The notes under the pieces were generated by a model that saw nothing but the letters and a program-made list of their open reading frames with translations, was not told where the DNA came from and did not search any database. A stretch of DNA of 13,555 nucleotides from JBFFMO01 sp037968515 (lineage in GTDB: Bacteria > Myxococcota_A > Bradymonadia > Bradymonadales > Bradymonadaceae), in the NCBI GenBank assembly GCA_037968515.1, contig JBBKVQ010000332.1, positions 1-13,555 of the forward strand, read 5' to 3'. Shown piece by piece: positions 5,205 to 13,011 of the stretch. The position numbers were made by a program, and so were the translations under genes. The stretch's first letter is position 1. Each line of letters starts with the position of its first letter.

Positions 5205-5831
5205 ATGGCTAGACCAACCTTAGAATCACCTGAGCGTGGTGACGCGCGCACACGACTGCTGGAAGCTGCCCGTGACATCATTCGACAGCGGGGTTTCGCG
5301 GGCACCTCCGTCGAGGCGCTTTGCGAAGCGGCAGGTGTGACAAAGGGCGCGTTTTTCCACCACTTCAAAACCAAAGACGCTCTCGGCGTGGCCGCTGCGA
5401 ACTATTGGGCGGAGACCACCAATGCACTCTTTGCCGGTGCGCCCTACCACGCGCCTGCTGACCCTCTAGACCGCGTGCTGGCCTACTTAGATTTTCGACG
5501 AGCGATTATCGGTGGAGAGACCTTTGAGTACACGTGCCTTGTCGGAACGATGGCCCAAGAGATTCACGACTCATCCCCAACTATTCGAGACGCCTGCGCC
5601 AAAAGTATATTTGGCCATGCCGAGTCGCTCGAGGCCGACATCACGGCCGCCATGAAAAATCGCGGCATTAGCTCGGATTGGACGGCCAAAAGCCTTGCTC
5701 GTCACACTCAAGCAGTCTTGCAGGGTGCATTTATCTTGGCCAAAGCATCCGGTGATCCGGATATGGCACGCGAGAGCGTCGACCATCTGAAACGCTATAT
5801 AGATTTATTATTCACCCAAGGAGAGAAATAA
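5205..5831 (+). CDS. TetR/AcrR family repressor, NemR-like
   Basis: This 208-residue regulator has an N-terminal helix-turn-helix (about 13-60): TRLLEAARDIIRQRGFAGTS, the recognition region CEAAGVTKGAFFHHFKTKD, and the start of helix 4. The C-terminal ligand domain contains TCLVGTMAQEIHDSSPTIRD, close to the G.L.GTMAQE pattern of NemR-type regulators that sense electrophiles. A Cys in that segment (about residue 112) could be a sensor, though this is inference. ATG 5205 is preferred to a TTG 36 bases upstream, which would place the candidate operator inside the coding region. The stop overlaps the ATG of the next gene (TAATG), so the five genes to 8120 are likely one transcript under its control. 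It probably represses itself through the palindrome at 5177-5196. Confidence 0.92.
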   Translation: MARPTLESPERGDARTRLLEAARDIIRQRGFAGTSVEALCEAAGVTKGAFFHHFKTKDALGVAAANYWAETTNALFAGAPYHAPADPLDRVLAYLDFRRAIIGGETFEYTCLVGTMAQEIHDSSPTIRDACAKSIFGHAESLEADITAAMKNRGISSDWTAKSLARHTQAVLQGAFILAKASGDPDMARESVDHLKRYIDLLFTQGEK

Positions 5832-6295
5832 TGTCCAATCAAAATACCGTATCCACTTGTCTCTGGTTTGAGTCAGGTGGACGAGACGCGGCAAAATTCT
5901 ATGTGTCACTAATACCAGGCAGCACCCTCGACACGAGTGCCGATGGGCCTGAACCCATGGTCGTGCCATTTACGCTCGCGGGCCAGCGTTACTCCATTCT
6001 AAACGGCGGCGACATGTTCGGTCAGACGCCAGCAGTCTCGATCATGGTAACCACGTCAGATCAGGCGGAAACCGACCGTTTATGGGACGCGCTGACTGCG
6101 GACGGCGGCCAAGAGAGTCGCTGCGGATGGCTCAAAGATCGCTGGGGTGTGTCATGGCAGATCATACCCGCTGCGCTTCCAAGCCTGCTTGGCGCCACAG
6201 ACCGCGCCGCGGCAGAGCGGGCGCTTCAAGCGATGATGAACATGAGCAAGATTGACATCGCGGTCTTGGAAAAGGCTGCAGCCAACCACATTTAA
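5831..6295 (+). CDS. VOC-fold PhnB-like protein (3-dmu-9_3-mt domain)
   Basis: This is a 154-residue single-domain vicinal-oxygen-chelate protein. The N-terminus CLWFESGGRDAAKFYVSLIP and the C-terminal signature CGWLKDRWGVSWQIIP (98-113) are diagnostic of the PhnB-like '3-demethylubiquinone-9 3-methyltransferase' domain. That name is historical: these proteins are not shown to methylate ubiquinone, and most have unknown substrates. The family's usual second-strand region is short here (STLDTSADGPEPM). The gene starts at the A of the tetR stop codon (TAATG, one-base overlap), with GGAGAG in the tetR tail as ribosome site. It is followed 14 bp later by a second VOC protein. Confidence 0.9.
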   Translation: MSNQNTVSTCLWFESGGRDAAKFYVSLIPGSTLDTSADGPEPMVVPFTLAGQRYSILNGGDMFGQTPAVSIMVTTSDQAETDRLWDALTADGGQESRCGWLKDRWGVSWQIIPAALPSLLGATDRAAAERALQAMMNMSKIDIAVLEKAAANHI

Positions 6296-6309
6296 TTTTA
6301 GGAGGTAAA

Positions 6310-7095
6310 ATGACAAACCGCGAAGGAACCCCGATCTGGTATGAGTTAATGACCACCAACCCTCAGGCCGCGCAGGCGTTTTATGGCAGCGTGATGAACT
6401 GGAGCTTTACCGCACAACCCGGCGGCTTGGACCGCGACTATCGCACATTCAGCGCCGCCGATGGTGAAGGCGTGGGTGGCGTGATGAAGGCTCCTGAAGG
6501 AGCTGATTTTGCACCGATCTGGGCCGTTTACTTTGGCGTCGATGATGTTGATGCCACCGCGACCAAGCTTAAATCGCTGGGCGGTAGTGTCCACATCGAG
6601 CCAAAGGACATTCCAGGCGTCGGTCGATTCGCATTCGTTGCAGATCCTCAAGGCGCGTTTTTCTACCTGATGCGTGGCAACAGCGACGCTGACTCCACTG
6701 CTTTTGCCATGTCAAAACCAGGCCATTGCACCTGGAACGAGCTCGTGACAAGCGATCCGGCGGCGGCGCTGAAGTTTTACGGGGAGCTCTTTGGATGGGA
6801 AAAAACCGGTTCAATGCCGATGGGCCCGATGGGTGACTACACCTTCCTTAAGGGCGGGGACCTGGAAATCGGTGCGATGATGAATACACAGAATGGCGAC
6901 ACTATCCCCTATTGGAATTTTGCCTTTCACGTGCCGGACCTCGACGTGGCGAGAGCCGCGTTAAAGGCCGGCGGCGGGGTCATTACGCACGACATGCATC
7001 CGCTGCCGGTCGGCGACGACTGGTTGATGCAAGCGACCGACCCTCAAGGCGCAAAGGTGATGTTCACTGGCGCTAGAAAGACGGAGGCCGCATGA
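6310..7095 (+). CDS. Double-domain VOC (glyoxalase-like) protein
   Basis: This is a 261-residue protein made of two VOC half-sites, about 5-120 and 134-258. Each opens with a matching strand-helix: TPIWYELMTTNPQAAQAFYG and CTWNELVTSDPAAALKFYG. Each closes with a metal-site strand: FAFVADPQGAFFYLM and LMQATDPQGAKVMFTG. The DPQGA repeat is typical of the CFP30B-like double-VOC family, in which a proposed metal or substrate pocket forms between domains. These proteins are annotated as glyoxalase- or hydroxylase-like, but substrates are rarely known. It has a strong ribosome site, AGGAGG, 4 bases before ATG. Its 3' end overlaps the next gene by ATGA, so the two are translationally coupled. Confidence 0.92.
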   Translation: MTNREGTPIWYELMTTNPQAAQAFYGSVMNWSFTAQPGGLDRDYRTFSAADGEGVGGVMKAPEGADFAPIWAVYFGVDDVDATATKLKSLGGSVHIEPKDIPGVGRFAFVADPQGAFFYLMRGNSDADSTAFAMSKPGHCTWNELVTSDPAAALKFYGELFGWEKTGSMPMGPMGDYTFLKGGDLEIGAMMNTQNGDTIPYWNFAFHVPDLDVARAALKAGGGVITHDMHPLPVGDDWLMQATDPQGAKVMFTGARKTEAA

Positions 7096-7625
7096 CCCTT
7101 CTATTGCAATGCACTTGCAGGCAAACCCGTCTGGAAGTCGAAGGGTCACCGATTGCGAGCGTCGAGTGCTGCTGTACGTCGTGCCGAGAAGTGAGCGAAA
7201 AGATTCAAAGTCTTGACGGAGCACCAAATATTTTGACGGCCTACAGCGCGACCCCGTATGTGATGTATCGCAAAGATCGGGTTCGGTTTGTTTCCGGGGT
7301 GGATCAGCTGAAAGAAATCCGGATATCGCCTAAAGCCCCGACCCGACGCGTCGTCGCAACCTGCTGCAACACGCCCGTATTTCTGGAATTTTCTCACGGC
7401 CATTGGCTCAGCATGTATGCTGGAATCTGGCCCGAAGAAACTCGCCCGCCCGTTCAGATGCGTACAATGGCCGCAGACCTGCTGCCGGGGGTGACCTTGC
7501 CCGAAGATGTTCCGAATGCAAAAAAGCAGAGTTTCGGTTTTTTCGTCAAGTTACTGGGCGCCTGGATCGCCATGGGGTTTCGCATTCCAAAAGTGCCAGA
7601 AACGGCCACATTAGAAGCGAGCTGA
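7092..7625 (+). CDS. GFA-fold zinc protein (DUF6151-like)
   Basis: This is a 177-residue cytoplasmic protein. The Cys layout is that of the CENP-V/GFA zinc fold: CTC at 7-9, CCCTSC at 26-31 and CC at 91-92 in the sequence TCCNTPVF. GFA-domain proteins are named after glutathione-dependent formaldehyde-activating enzyme, but most have no proven activity. The C-terminal extension (about 120-177), including an LGAWIAMGFRIPK segment, fits DUF6151-like members better than plain Gfa. Three consecutive Cys at 26-28, where many relatives have fewer, is notable. Coupling to the upstream double-VOC gene by ATGA, and the GNAT gene 9 bp downstream, place it in the electrophile or aldehyde-response-like operon. 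Formaldehyde detoxification is only a suggestion. Confidence 0.8.
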   Translation: MTLLLQCTCRQTRLEVEGSPIASVECCCTSCREVSEKIQSLDGAPNILTAYSATPYVMYRKDRVRFVSGVDQLKEIRISPKAPTRRVVATCCNTPVFLEFSHGHWLSMYAGIWPEETRPPVQMRTMAADLLPGVTLPEDVPNAKKQSFGFFVKLLGAWIAMGFRIPKVPETATLEAS

Positions 7626-7634
7626 GGCGCAGAG

Positions 7635-8120
7635 ATGCAAATTAAAATCGTTGTGGCGCAGCTTTCTGACATCGCAGAACTGCATCGGATCGAGGCCGCT
7701 GTGTATCCTTCGCCCCTTGCAGAAAGCCCGGAAGTCCTCGCTTCGCGCATTCAAACCGCGCCGGATTTTTGTGCGGTCGCGATGCTCGACCAAAAATATA
7801 TCGGCTATATTTTGGCCCATCCTTGGTTGGACAACTCGAGCCCTGGCCTCGGTGTGATCATGGCTTCGACTCCGATAAACGCCGACGTCGTTCATCTGCA
7901 CGACCTCGCAGTGTTGCCGCAAATGCAGGGGAAAGGCGTATCAAGATTACTGCTGACTTGGCTCGAAGACCGGGTCGCCGAGAGTGATTTTGATATAATT
8001 ACCTTGGTGGCGGTGAATGGGGCCGACACGTTCTGGACCGCGATGGAGTTCCAGGATATCGGCCCAGCGACGGGATACGACAAGGTTGCAAGACTGATGC
8101 GGCGCAGCCTGAAGATTTAA
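7635..8120 (+). CDS. GNAT family N-acetyltransferase
   Basis: This is a 161-residue single-domain acetyltransferase of the GNAT fold. Motif A is clear: VVHLHDLAVLPQMQGKGVSR, with the acetyl-CoA pyrophosphate loop Q96-M-Q-G-K-G101. The N-terminal helix carries the ELHRIEAAVYP...ESPEVL pattern found in a common GNAT subclass, and VNGADTFWTAMEFQD matches the usual motif B helix region. The acceptor substrate cannot be deduced. It starts 9 bp after the GFA-fold gene with a weak GCAGAG ribosome site and is the last gene of the tetR operon; no terminator is obvious right after its stop. Confidence 0.92.
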   Translation: MQIKIVVAQLSDIAELHRIEAAVYPSPLAESPEVLASRIQTAPDFCAVAMLDQKYIGYILAHPWLDNSSPGLGVIMASTPINADVVHLHDLAVLPQMQGKGVSRLLLTWLEDRVAESDFDIITLVAVNGADTFWTAMEFQDIGPATGYDKVARLMRRSLKI

Positions 8121-8132
8121 ACACACCAATAT

Positions 8133-8433
8133 TTAAAATTCAGCGAGTCGTTTAGCAAGTATATCGAAAACCACCCTTATTTTTCGACTTGTACGCAACT
8201 CCCGGTGACACACGAGCCAGATTGGCACCGGTATTGAAATTTCGGGAAGGACCGTCATCAAGTCGGGTTCGGACTGTGTTGGCGACATATTTCCCTTCGA
8301 AAAAATCGTGCTGGCTCACGAAACCCTGCAAGCGCGAAAGTCCAAAGGCACGGTGATTGTGCGAAACATCTCCCCAGACTACGCGGGCCCAAGTGGAAAT
8401 TGCGAATAGTCTTGTGCCACGGCGAGCCCCCAT
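8133..8433 (-). pseudogene. Remnant of a LysR-type regulator C-terminus, frameshifted
   Basis: On the minus strand, the frame ending at TAA 8135-8133 reads EPDLMTVLPEISIPV, then IWLVCHRELRTSRKIR and VVFDILAKRLAEF. This closely follows the C-terminal helix and strand of LysR substrate-binding domains (typically 'LLPEI...LWLLTHPDLRRTARVRAFLDFLAERL'). A TGA closes this frame around 8307. Just upstream, a different frame continues with AFGLSRLQGFVSQH, resembling the preceding 'GLGIA.LPCFL' segment of such domains. The match therefore jumps frames near 8280-8307. No helix-turn-helix part is found upstream, so only about the last third survives. The stretch 8121-8484 otherwise contains no gene. Confidence 0.5.
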
Positions 8434-8435
8434 CT

Positions 8436-8460
8436 AGCCTCGGACAGGCTCGAATCTTTT
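8436..8460 (+). terminator. Weak candidate terminator or operator before the protease gene
   Basis: AGCCT-CGGAC-AGGCT is a 5-bp hairpin followed by CGAATCTTTT. It lies between the tetR operon and the 8485 gene, 25-49 bases before its ATG. The stem is short and the T-run interrupted, so this is tentative. Confidence 0.2.
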
Positions 8461-8484
8461 CTGGTCGATGGGCGGTAGAGTATC

Positions 8485-10395
8485 ATGACGAACGTAAGAA
8501 CTTGCCTCCTGTTGCTGGCTTTCCTGTTGATTCAAGGCGCCTGTTCCGACTCTGGCTCTAACCCCGGAACACCCGATACAGGCGTTGCCGATACGGCCGG
8601 CGACGTCGATGCAACGGCTTCGTCCACCTGCCTTGATCTTGAACGAGTACAAACTTGCACCGGTGTGGATTGTGTCCAAACCAGCTGTCGCGGTGACGAG
8701 GTCTGCGAAGCTGGAACGTGCGTAGACTGGCAGGTCGCAGATTTGTCGTTGGACTTCTCGATGCAGACCGACCCTGCCAAACCGCTAAAAATTAACGTCG
8801 AAGTCGCCGAAGGTGGTTTCCCGCGGGCCCATGTCGACACGTTGAGATTCGATTTTGGCGACGGCATTGGGGGATGGGGTGAAAAACTCGCACATGAGTA
8901 TAAAACGCCCGGCGTCTATCCGGTGACCCTGGTCGTTCGCCTCGACGGCTACCGTGAGTTAAAACTGACAAAACTGGTCTTGCTCAATCCCGCCCCCGAC
9001 TTCAATCCGATCCGTCTGACCATCAACGAGATCCCTGGCTATTTGAACGGCAGCCAACCTGCGATGCTCGATAACGGCACGCCTGATGAGGGCGACGACA
9101 TCGCGCAACCTTTCACGCTTCAGGTGCCGCACGAGCGTTTTGATATCAATGTGGGCCTCCTTGATACCGGCGACCCCGTGGACCGCTCCACCATTCGTTT
9201 AAGCGCCACAGTCGATGGCATAGCGACCGACCTGACGTCATCGTTGGCATTTGGCGGCGATTTGGCTGTTTGGGGCATGGCCGCAATTCGCACCGCCAAC
9301 GCCCTGCCTATCGGTGTGACTGAGATTAAGGTCAGTGCGGAAACGACCGGCGGTGTTTCTTTCGAACAGGAACTGACGGTCGAAACGGTTCGGCTAACGG
9401 CCGAAAAAGACCCCTTTGATCGTCCACACACCTGGTTGCTGCGTGATGATCTAGACTTTTTCACCACCTCTAGAACCGAGATCGTAGGGTTCCGCTACTC
9501 GCTAGACACAACCACAGGCCCAAACGGGGTTTCCGACTTCCTTGAAGAACTCACGCTGATGGGCGCTCAAGGGCCCGATGACGAGGTGAACCAGAAGTTC
9601 ATGAACTGGATTCGAACGGCAATTTCGAGAGAAATTTATCGGATTTTTGGAATCGGACCGGACGGGGTCCCGCATGACGAAATAGAAATGACATTGGTTT
9701 GGAGCAACGACGTCGGCGCCCCTGTTCCTGCGGATTTCTCGCCCACCGGCAATTTTTCGATGATGCGGCTCGGCGGAGTTTTTGTGGGCTATCTCGGCTA
9801 TTCTCGTTACGCCGAATTTAACGAAGAACGCATCGACGACTCAACCGTGGATTATGGGGTGGCCAGCGCAGGGGTATTGACCGCCTTGACGTCGACTTAC
9901 GGCATCGCGGATGCGTTCAAATCAATCCACTTTTCGAAGGGCTTCCCCGTGGGTACCCACCCATCTGATCCGACGGTTTTTGCAAACGATTTTGACCCGT
10001 ACGGTTCGGCAGACGCCGAAGCAGCGCTGCGGTTCAACGCGTTGAAGGAAGTCGCAAGGTATATCGCATTAGCGCTTGCCCCGGTGATCGCGCACGAGAT
10101 GGGCCATGCCATGGGTTTAATGCCCGACGGCCTGCCTCCTGAGGGATTTTTTGGAAACCGGCCCGACGTAAGCTTTGTGGGCACGCGGACAAACTCGCAC
10201 CATACCGACCTGCCCGGGTTAAATCTGATGCAAGCCGGAGGAGACACACTTTCGTTACTTGGTGAGCTCGATGAATCCATTGAGCGCCCGCAGATGAGCT
10301 TAATCGAGGTCGCCAAATTGCTCTCGCTGGAAACGGCGCTTTCTCCGCTCTCACGAGCCTACCTTCAGCGAAAACTGACCTATATCGGTAACTAA
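8485..10395 (+). CDS. Lipoprotein with PKD-like domain and HEMGH zinc-protease motif
   Basis: This is a 636-residue predicted surface lipoprotein. The signal peptide ends in QGAC with the acceptor Cys at 20; Q at -3 is atypical but seen in this sort of organism. A Thr/Asp/Gly-rich linker is followed by a six-Cys segment (C49-C79) and a PKD-like domain, with DFGDG at 123-127 and HEYKTPGVYPVTLVV after it. Residues about 150-320 are beta-rich repeats of unknown type. The catalytic signal is IAHEMGHAMGL with H537-E538-...-H541, a zincin motif. The canonical metzincin third ligand position (547) is Pro, so the third ligand must lie elsewhere; H572, H573 or D575 in TNSHHTDLPG are candidates. NLMQAGG just after could act as a Met-turn-like segment. 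Its substrate is unknown. The HAD gene follows after 9 bp, apparently on the same transcript. Confidence 0.85.
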   Translation: MTNVRTCLLLLAFLLIQGACSDSGSNPGTPDTGVADTAGDVDATASSTCLDLERVQTCTGVDCVQTSCRGDEVCEAGTCVDWQVADLSLDFSMQTDPAKPLKINVEVAEGGFPRAHVDTLRFDFGDGIGGWGEKLAHEYKTPGVYPVTLVVRLDGYRELKLTKLVLLNPAPDFNPIRLTINEIPGYLNGSQPAMLDNGTPDEGDDIAQPFTLQVPHERFDINVGLLDTGDPVDRSTIRLSATVDGIATDLTSSLAFGGDLAVWGMAAIRTANALPIGVTEIKVSAETTGGVSFEQELTVETVRLTAEKDPFDRPHTWLLRDDLDFFTTSRTEIVGFRYSLDTTTGPNGVSDFLEELTLMGAQGPDDEVNQKFMNWIRTAISREIYRIFGIGPDGVPHDEIEMTLVWSNDVGAPVPADFSPTGNFSMMRLGGVFVGYLGYSRYAEFNEERIDDSTVDYGVASAGVLTALTSTYGIADAFKSIHFSKGFPVGTHPSDPTVFANDFDPYGSADAEAALRFNALKEVARYIALALAPVIAHEMGHAMGLMPDGLPPEGFFGNRPDVSFVGTRTNSHHTDLPGLNLMQAGGDTLSLLGELDESIERPQMSLIEVAKLLSLETALSPLSRAYLQRKLTYIGN

Positions 10396-10404
10396 AGGCC
10401 TCGA

Positions 10405-11274
10405 ATGCGCCCCAGAATTTCGCTACTCATACTCGATTTCGACAACACTCTTTTTGACTGGTTCCACACTTGGTATCACTCATTTTCACCGTTTTTGGAC
10501 GAGTTGCTGCGAATCAGCGGTGTGCCTCGCGACGTCTTGGTCAATCAGATTCGCGACGTGCATCGACGGCATGGAACCTCAGAATACGCGTTTTTGTTGC
10601 AGGAACTACCATGCCTAAATTTGGGGTTGGACCCTACGCAGCTCATGGAAAAATACGCTTCGGCGATTCAGATTTTTCGCGAAGAACGCCAGTCCAATTT
10701 AGCCACGTATCCTGATGTGGTTCCCGTCCTAACTGACATCAAAAAACAAGGATGTAAAATCGCGATTTTCACGGAATCAAAGGGGTTTTATTCTTCTTAC
10801 CGGCTGCGCAAGCTTGGACTCGATGTCCTCGTGGACGCTTTGTTTTCGCCCGATGACCACTCAATTCCCGACCATATTGACTTGGCGACCCATCGCACCA
10901 AAGATGACTCATCTTACATCCTTGAAAATGCACGCCATATCACGCTCGGCCCCGATATGATCAAGCCAGCACCCAATATTTTGCTGAATATTATCTGGGA
11001 ATTCGGAGCCGCGGTCACCGACACGGCCTACGTCGGCGACAGCCTACCCAAAGATATTCAGATGGCCCAAACCGCAGGGGTCATTGATGTGTTTGCAAAA
11101 TATGGCGTTGCACGCGACAACCCTAAGTACCGCCTTTTGCGGGAAGTCTCACACTGGACCCCCGAGATGGTAGAAGCTGAAAAACCGTTTCATAACAAAC
11201 ACGTTTTACCGACACACGAACTCTCACAGTTTTCCGACGTCTTGAACCTCTTCGAATTTGGACCCCAGAAATGA
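10405..11274 (+). CDS. HAD superfamily hydrolase with insertion
   Basis: This is a 289-residue cytoplasmic enzyme with all four HAD motifs: I, D11-F-D13-N-T; II, IFTES (T123); III, K187 in MIKPAPN; IV, YVGDSLPKD (G211-D212, D217). A helical cap follows motif I (about 20-100), as in class C1 phosphatases. Between motifs II and III sits an extra stretch of about 30 residues (about 150-182, starting SPDDHSIPDHIDLATH), absent from the usual 'FSSEEVG.RKPAP' link. It would lie next to the active site and may gate substrate access or bind a partner. The gene follows the protease by 9 bp with AAGG ahead of ATG, and its TGA overlaps the ATG of the membrane-protein gene (ATGA). A phosphatase is likely; the substrate is unknown. 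Confidence 0.88.
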   Translation: MRPRISLLILDFDNTLFDWFHTWYHSFSPFLDELLRISGVPRDVLVNQIRDVHRRHGTSEYAFLLQELPCLNLGLDPTQLMEKYASAIQIFREERQSNLATYPDVVPVLTDIKKQGCKIAIFTESKGFYSSYRLRKLGLDVLVDALFSPDDHSIPDHIDLATHRTKDDSSYILENARHITLGPDMIKPAPNILLNIIWEFGAAVTDTAYVGDSLPKDIQMAQTAGVIDVFAKYGVARDNPKYRLLREVSHWTPEMVEAEKPFHNKHVLPTHELSQFSDVLNLFEFGPQK

Positions 11275-11900
11275 CGGAAAAAGATGCCATTGAACTCAAG
11301 GATGCCCAGCGTTTTGACCTTGATGTCTGGAAAGAAATGATCGCGACGCAGCGGCATTTCAACGATATTGAGATGAAAATTCGCGGGCTTTTTGTGACCG
11401 TTACCGCTGCGCTTTTTGGTGCAATATTCTTGGCCATTCAAACACAACGAAGCATTTTAATTTCCGGTTTTGAAATCAACACGGTTTTCATTCTGGCCGT
11501 GTTCGGAAGCATTATCACGGTGGTGTTTCGAATGATGGACAAGGTTTGGTACCACCCGCTCTTAAAGGGCTCCGTGCGGGCGAGCACCGAACTGGAAACC
11601 GCGATGAAGGAACGCTACGGGAACGCTCCCAATCTGTCCCAGTTCATCACCAACGACAGCCGCGTGCCCTTGCGTGAAGTGTTTCCGCGACCCTTCAGTT
11701 ACCTGTTGGCGTTCACCGACAAGTTCACGTTTTTGCCAAAGTGGATGAAGGGCGACTTTATGTTGCAGTCCTCGCATAAACTGTCGTTTCTTTACGGGAC
11801 TTTATTGGTCGTTTATTTATTCTTGTCACTGCTTTCTCCATTCATTGCGACTCAGGCCAGTGGCGCTGATGTCGGTACCGCCATAATCAGTTCCCAATAG
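11271..11900 (+). CDS. Three-helix membrane protein coupled to the HAD gene
   Basis: This is a 209-residue membrane protein. An amphipathic N-terminus (DLDVWKEMIATQRHFNDIEM) leads into TM1 (about 38-57) and TM2 (69-88), followed by MMDKVWYHPLLKGSVRASTE, a long soluble stretch with little hydrophobicity (about 100-168), TM3 (171-192) and a short tail. There is no signal peptide. The soluble block and its D.VWYHPLL motif remind me of uncharacterised membrane proteins grouped near RipA- or SLATT-like families, some linked to nucleotide signalling, but this is only a resemblance in layout. The ATGA overlap with the HAD gene suggests that the two are made together and may act as a pair. The last 14 bp overlap the convergent cytochrome gene. 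Confidence 0.75.
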   Translation: MTEKDAIELKDAQRFDLDVWKEMIATQRHFNDIEMKIRGLFVTVTAALFGAIFLAIQTQRSILISGFEINTVFILAVFGSIITVVFRMMDKVWYHPLLKGSVRASTELETAMKERYGNAPNLSQFITNDSRVPLREVFPRPFSYLLAFTDKFTFLPKWMKGDFMLQSSHKLSFLYGTLLVVYLFLSLLSPFIATQASGADVGTAIISSQ

Positions 11901-13011
11901 CGTTCTGACTGACCCAAGTTTCTATCAGTTGGATATCGGTCGGGGACAGCGGCGGCAATCCAAGAGGCATGCCGCGCACGTTGGGGTCCACCAAGCCTCG
12001 CACTTCGAAATGACGAGCCTTCAAATTGGAAACAATTCTAGGAATAGCGCCCAGGGCGGTGTCTTCTGTGCTGAAGTCGATATTTTTTGCTGGGAAACCA
12101 AAACCACCCGTATTTCCGGGTCCTCCATCACCGTCGGCAAAAGTATTTTCACCGTCGCCATGACAATGAATGCAGATTTTGGAAAAGACCTTGTCGTTGA
12201 CCTCCTCAAAATCAACGTCTCGCTTCAGAATCGGCAAGAACACTGGCTCGGGCATTTTTGGGGTGGCAATAAGCGGCGTGTTGACTAGAAACGCCGCAAC
12301 ATCAACGGCTTCGGCCTGCGTCAAAAGGTCGGGCATCAAGGTGTCACGTTTCATCGCACCGGGATCGTCAAGCCACGCGACCAACGCGTCTCGCCGGAAC
12401 CTCTGACGCGCAAAACTTAAGTTCGGCGCAAGCTTGGGGACGTCGCCTGAAACAAGCTCTCCACTCTTGGCCGTCATCGCTCCAAAATCATGACAGGAAA
12501 GGCACTTCCGGTCGTTGAAAAGCGCTCGTCCGCGCTCAATATCCGCGCCCTGCTCTGCCGCCGTTTTGTCGTTTTTTAGCCCCAGTTCATCGGCCAGAGC
12601 TTCAGCGTCAGACAAACTGATATTCAACCGCGGCATCGACTCTTCAAGGCGTGGTCGAAGGTCATGAGGGTTTTGCACAAATTCGATAAACCAATCGCGC
12701 CGAAAACGCGTTTCGACGTTTTGCAGGGACGGAATCATCACCAAATGTCGGATGTCTTTTTTCCATGTGGTAATCGTCGACTCGGGCCAAAACTCATCAA
12801 AAGCTCCGTTTTTGATCCCAAGATGACAACCCGTGCAAGACTGATCGAGCGCCACCGGCGTGACCTGAGTCATGCCCAAATGGCAACGCTGACACTCAAA
12901 TTGGTCGACCGTAGGGCGCGACGAGTTCGAAACCGCTGCAGGCGATGCCGGCGCTGGACTTTTATTACAGCCTGCAAAGATGATGGACAGCGCCAGCAAG
13001 ACCAAGCGCAT
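11887..13011 (-). CDS. Tetraheme c-type cytochrome lipoprotein
   Basis: This is a 374-residue lipoprotein. The signal peptide is MRLVLLALSIIFAGC, with the lipidated Cys at 15. Four heme c motifs are visible: CQRCH (40-44), CTGCH (59-63), CLSCH (170-174) and CIHCH (280-284). The first two are close together, like a diheme module with poor Met spacing; the last two each begin a class I-like domain. Distal Met candidates are MPRLN (126), MPDLL (226) and MPLGLPPLS near the C-terminus. The start is ATG 13011, which shares its A with the preceding gene's TGA (TGATG); a TTG one codon upstream is less likely. Electron transfer at the membrane surface is inferred. The partner and acceptor are unknown. 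The coupled membrane protein and the beta-barrel upstream suggest one envelope complex. Confidence 0.93.
   Translation of the reverse strand: MRLVLLALSIIFAGCNKSPAPASPAAVSNSSRPTVDQFECQRCHLGMTQVTPVALDQSCTGCHLGIKNGAFDEFWPESTITTWKKDIRHLVMIPSLQNVETRFRRDWFIEFVQNPHDLRPRLEESMPRLNISLSDAEALADELGLKNDKTAAEQGADIERGRALFNDRKCLSCHDFGAMTAKSGELVSGDVPKLAPNLSFARQRFRRDALVAWLDDPGAMKRDTLMPDLLTQAEAVDVAAFLVNTPLIATPKMPEPVFLPILKRDVDFEEVNDKVFSKICIHCHGDGENTFADGDGGPGNTGGFGFPAKNIDFSTEDTALGAIPRIVSNLKARHFEVRGLVDPNVRGMPLGLPPLSPTDIQLIETWVSQNAIGN

Noticed and set aside
5093..5374. N-terminal extension of the 4607-5092 membrane protein up to 5374
   Set aside because: The extension would run through the tetR promoter, the operator and the start of tetR, and it reads as low-complexity antisense of the helix-turn-helix.
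8152..8433. Minus-strand 93-residue open frame as an intact gene
   Set aside because: Part of it resembles a LysR segment, but the conserved C-terminus lies in a different frame, so it is better described as a degraded gene than as a functional small protein.
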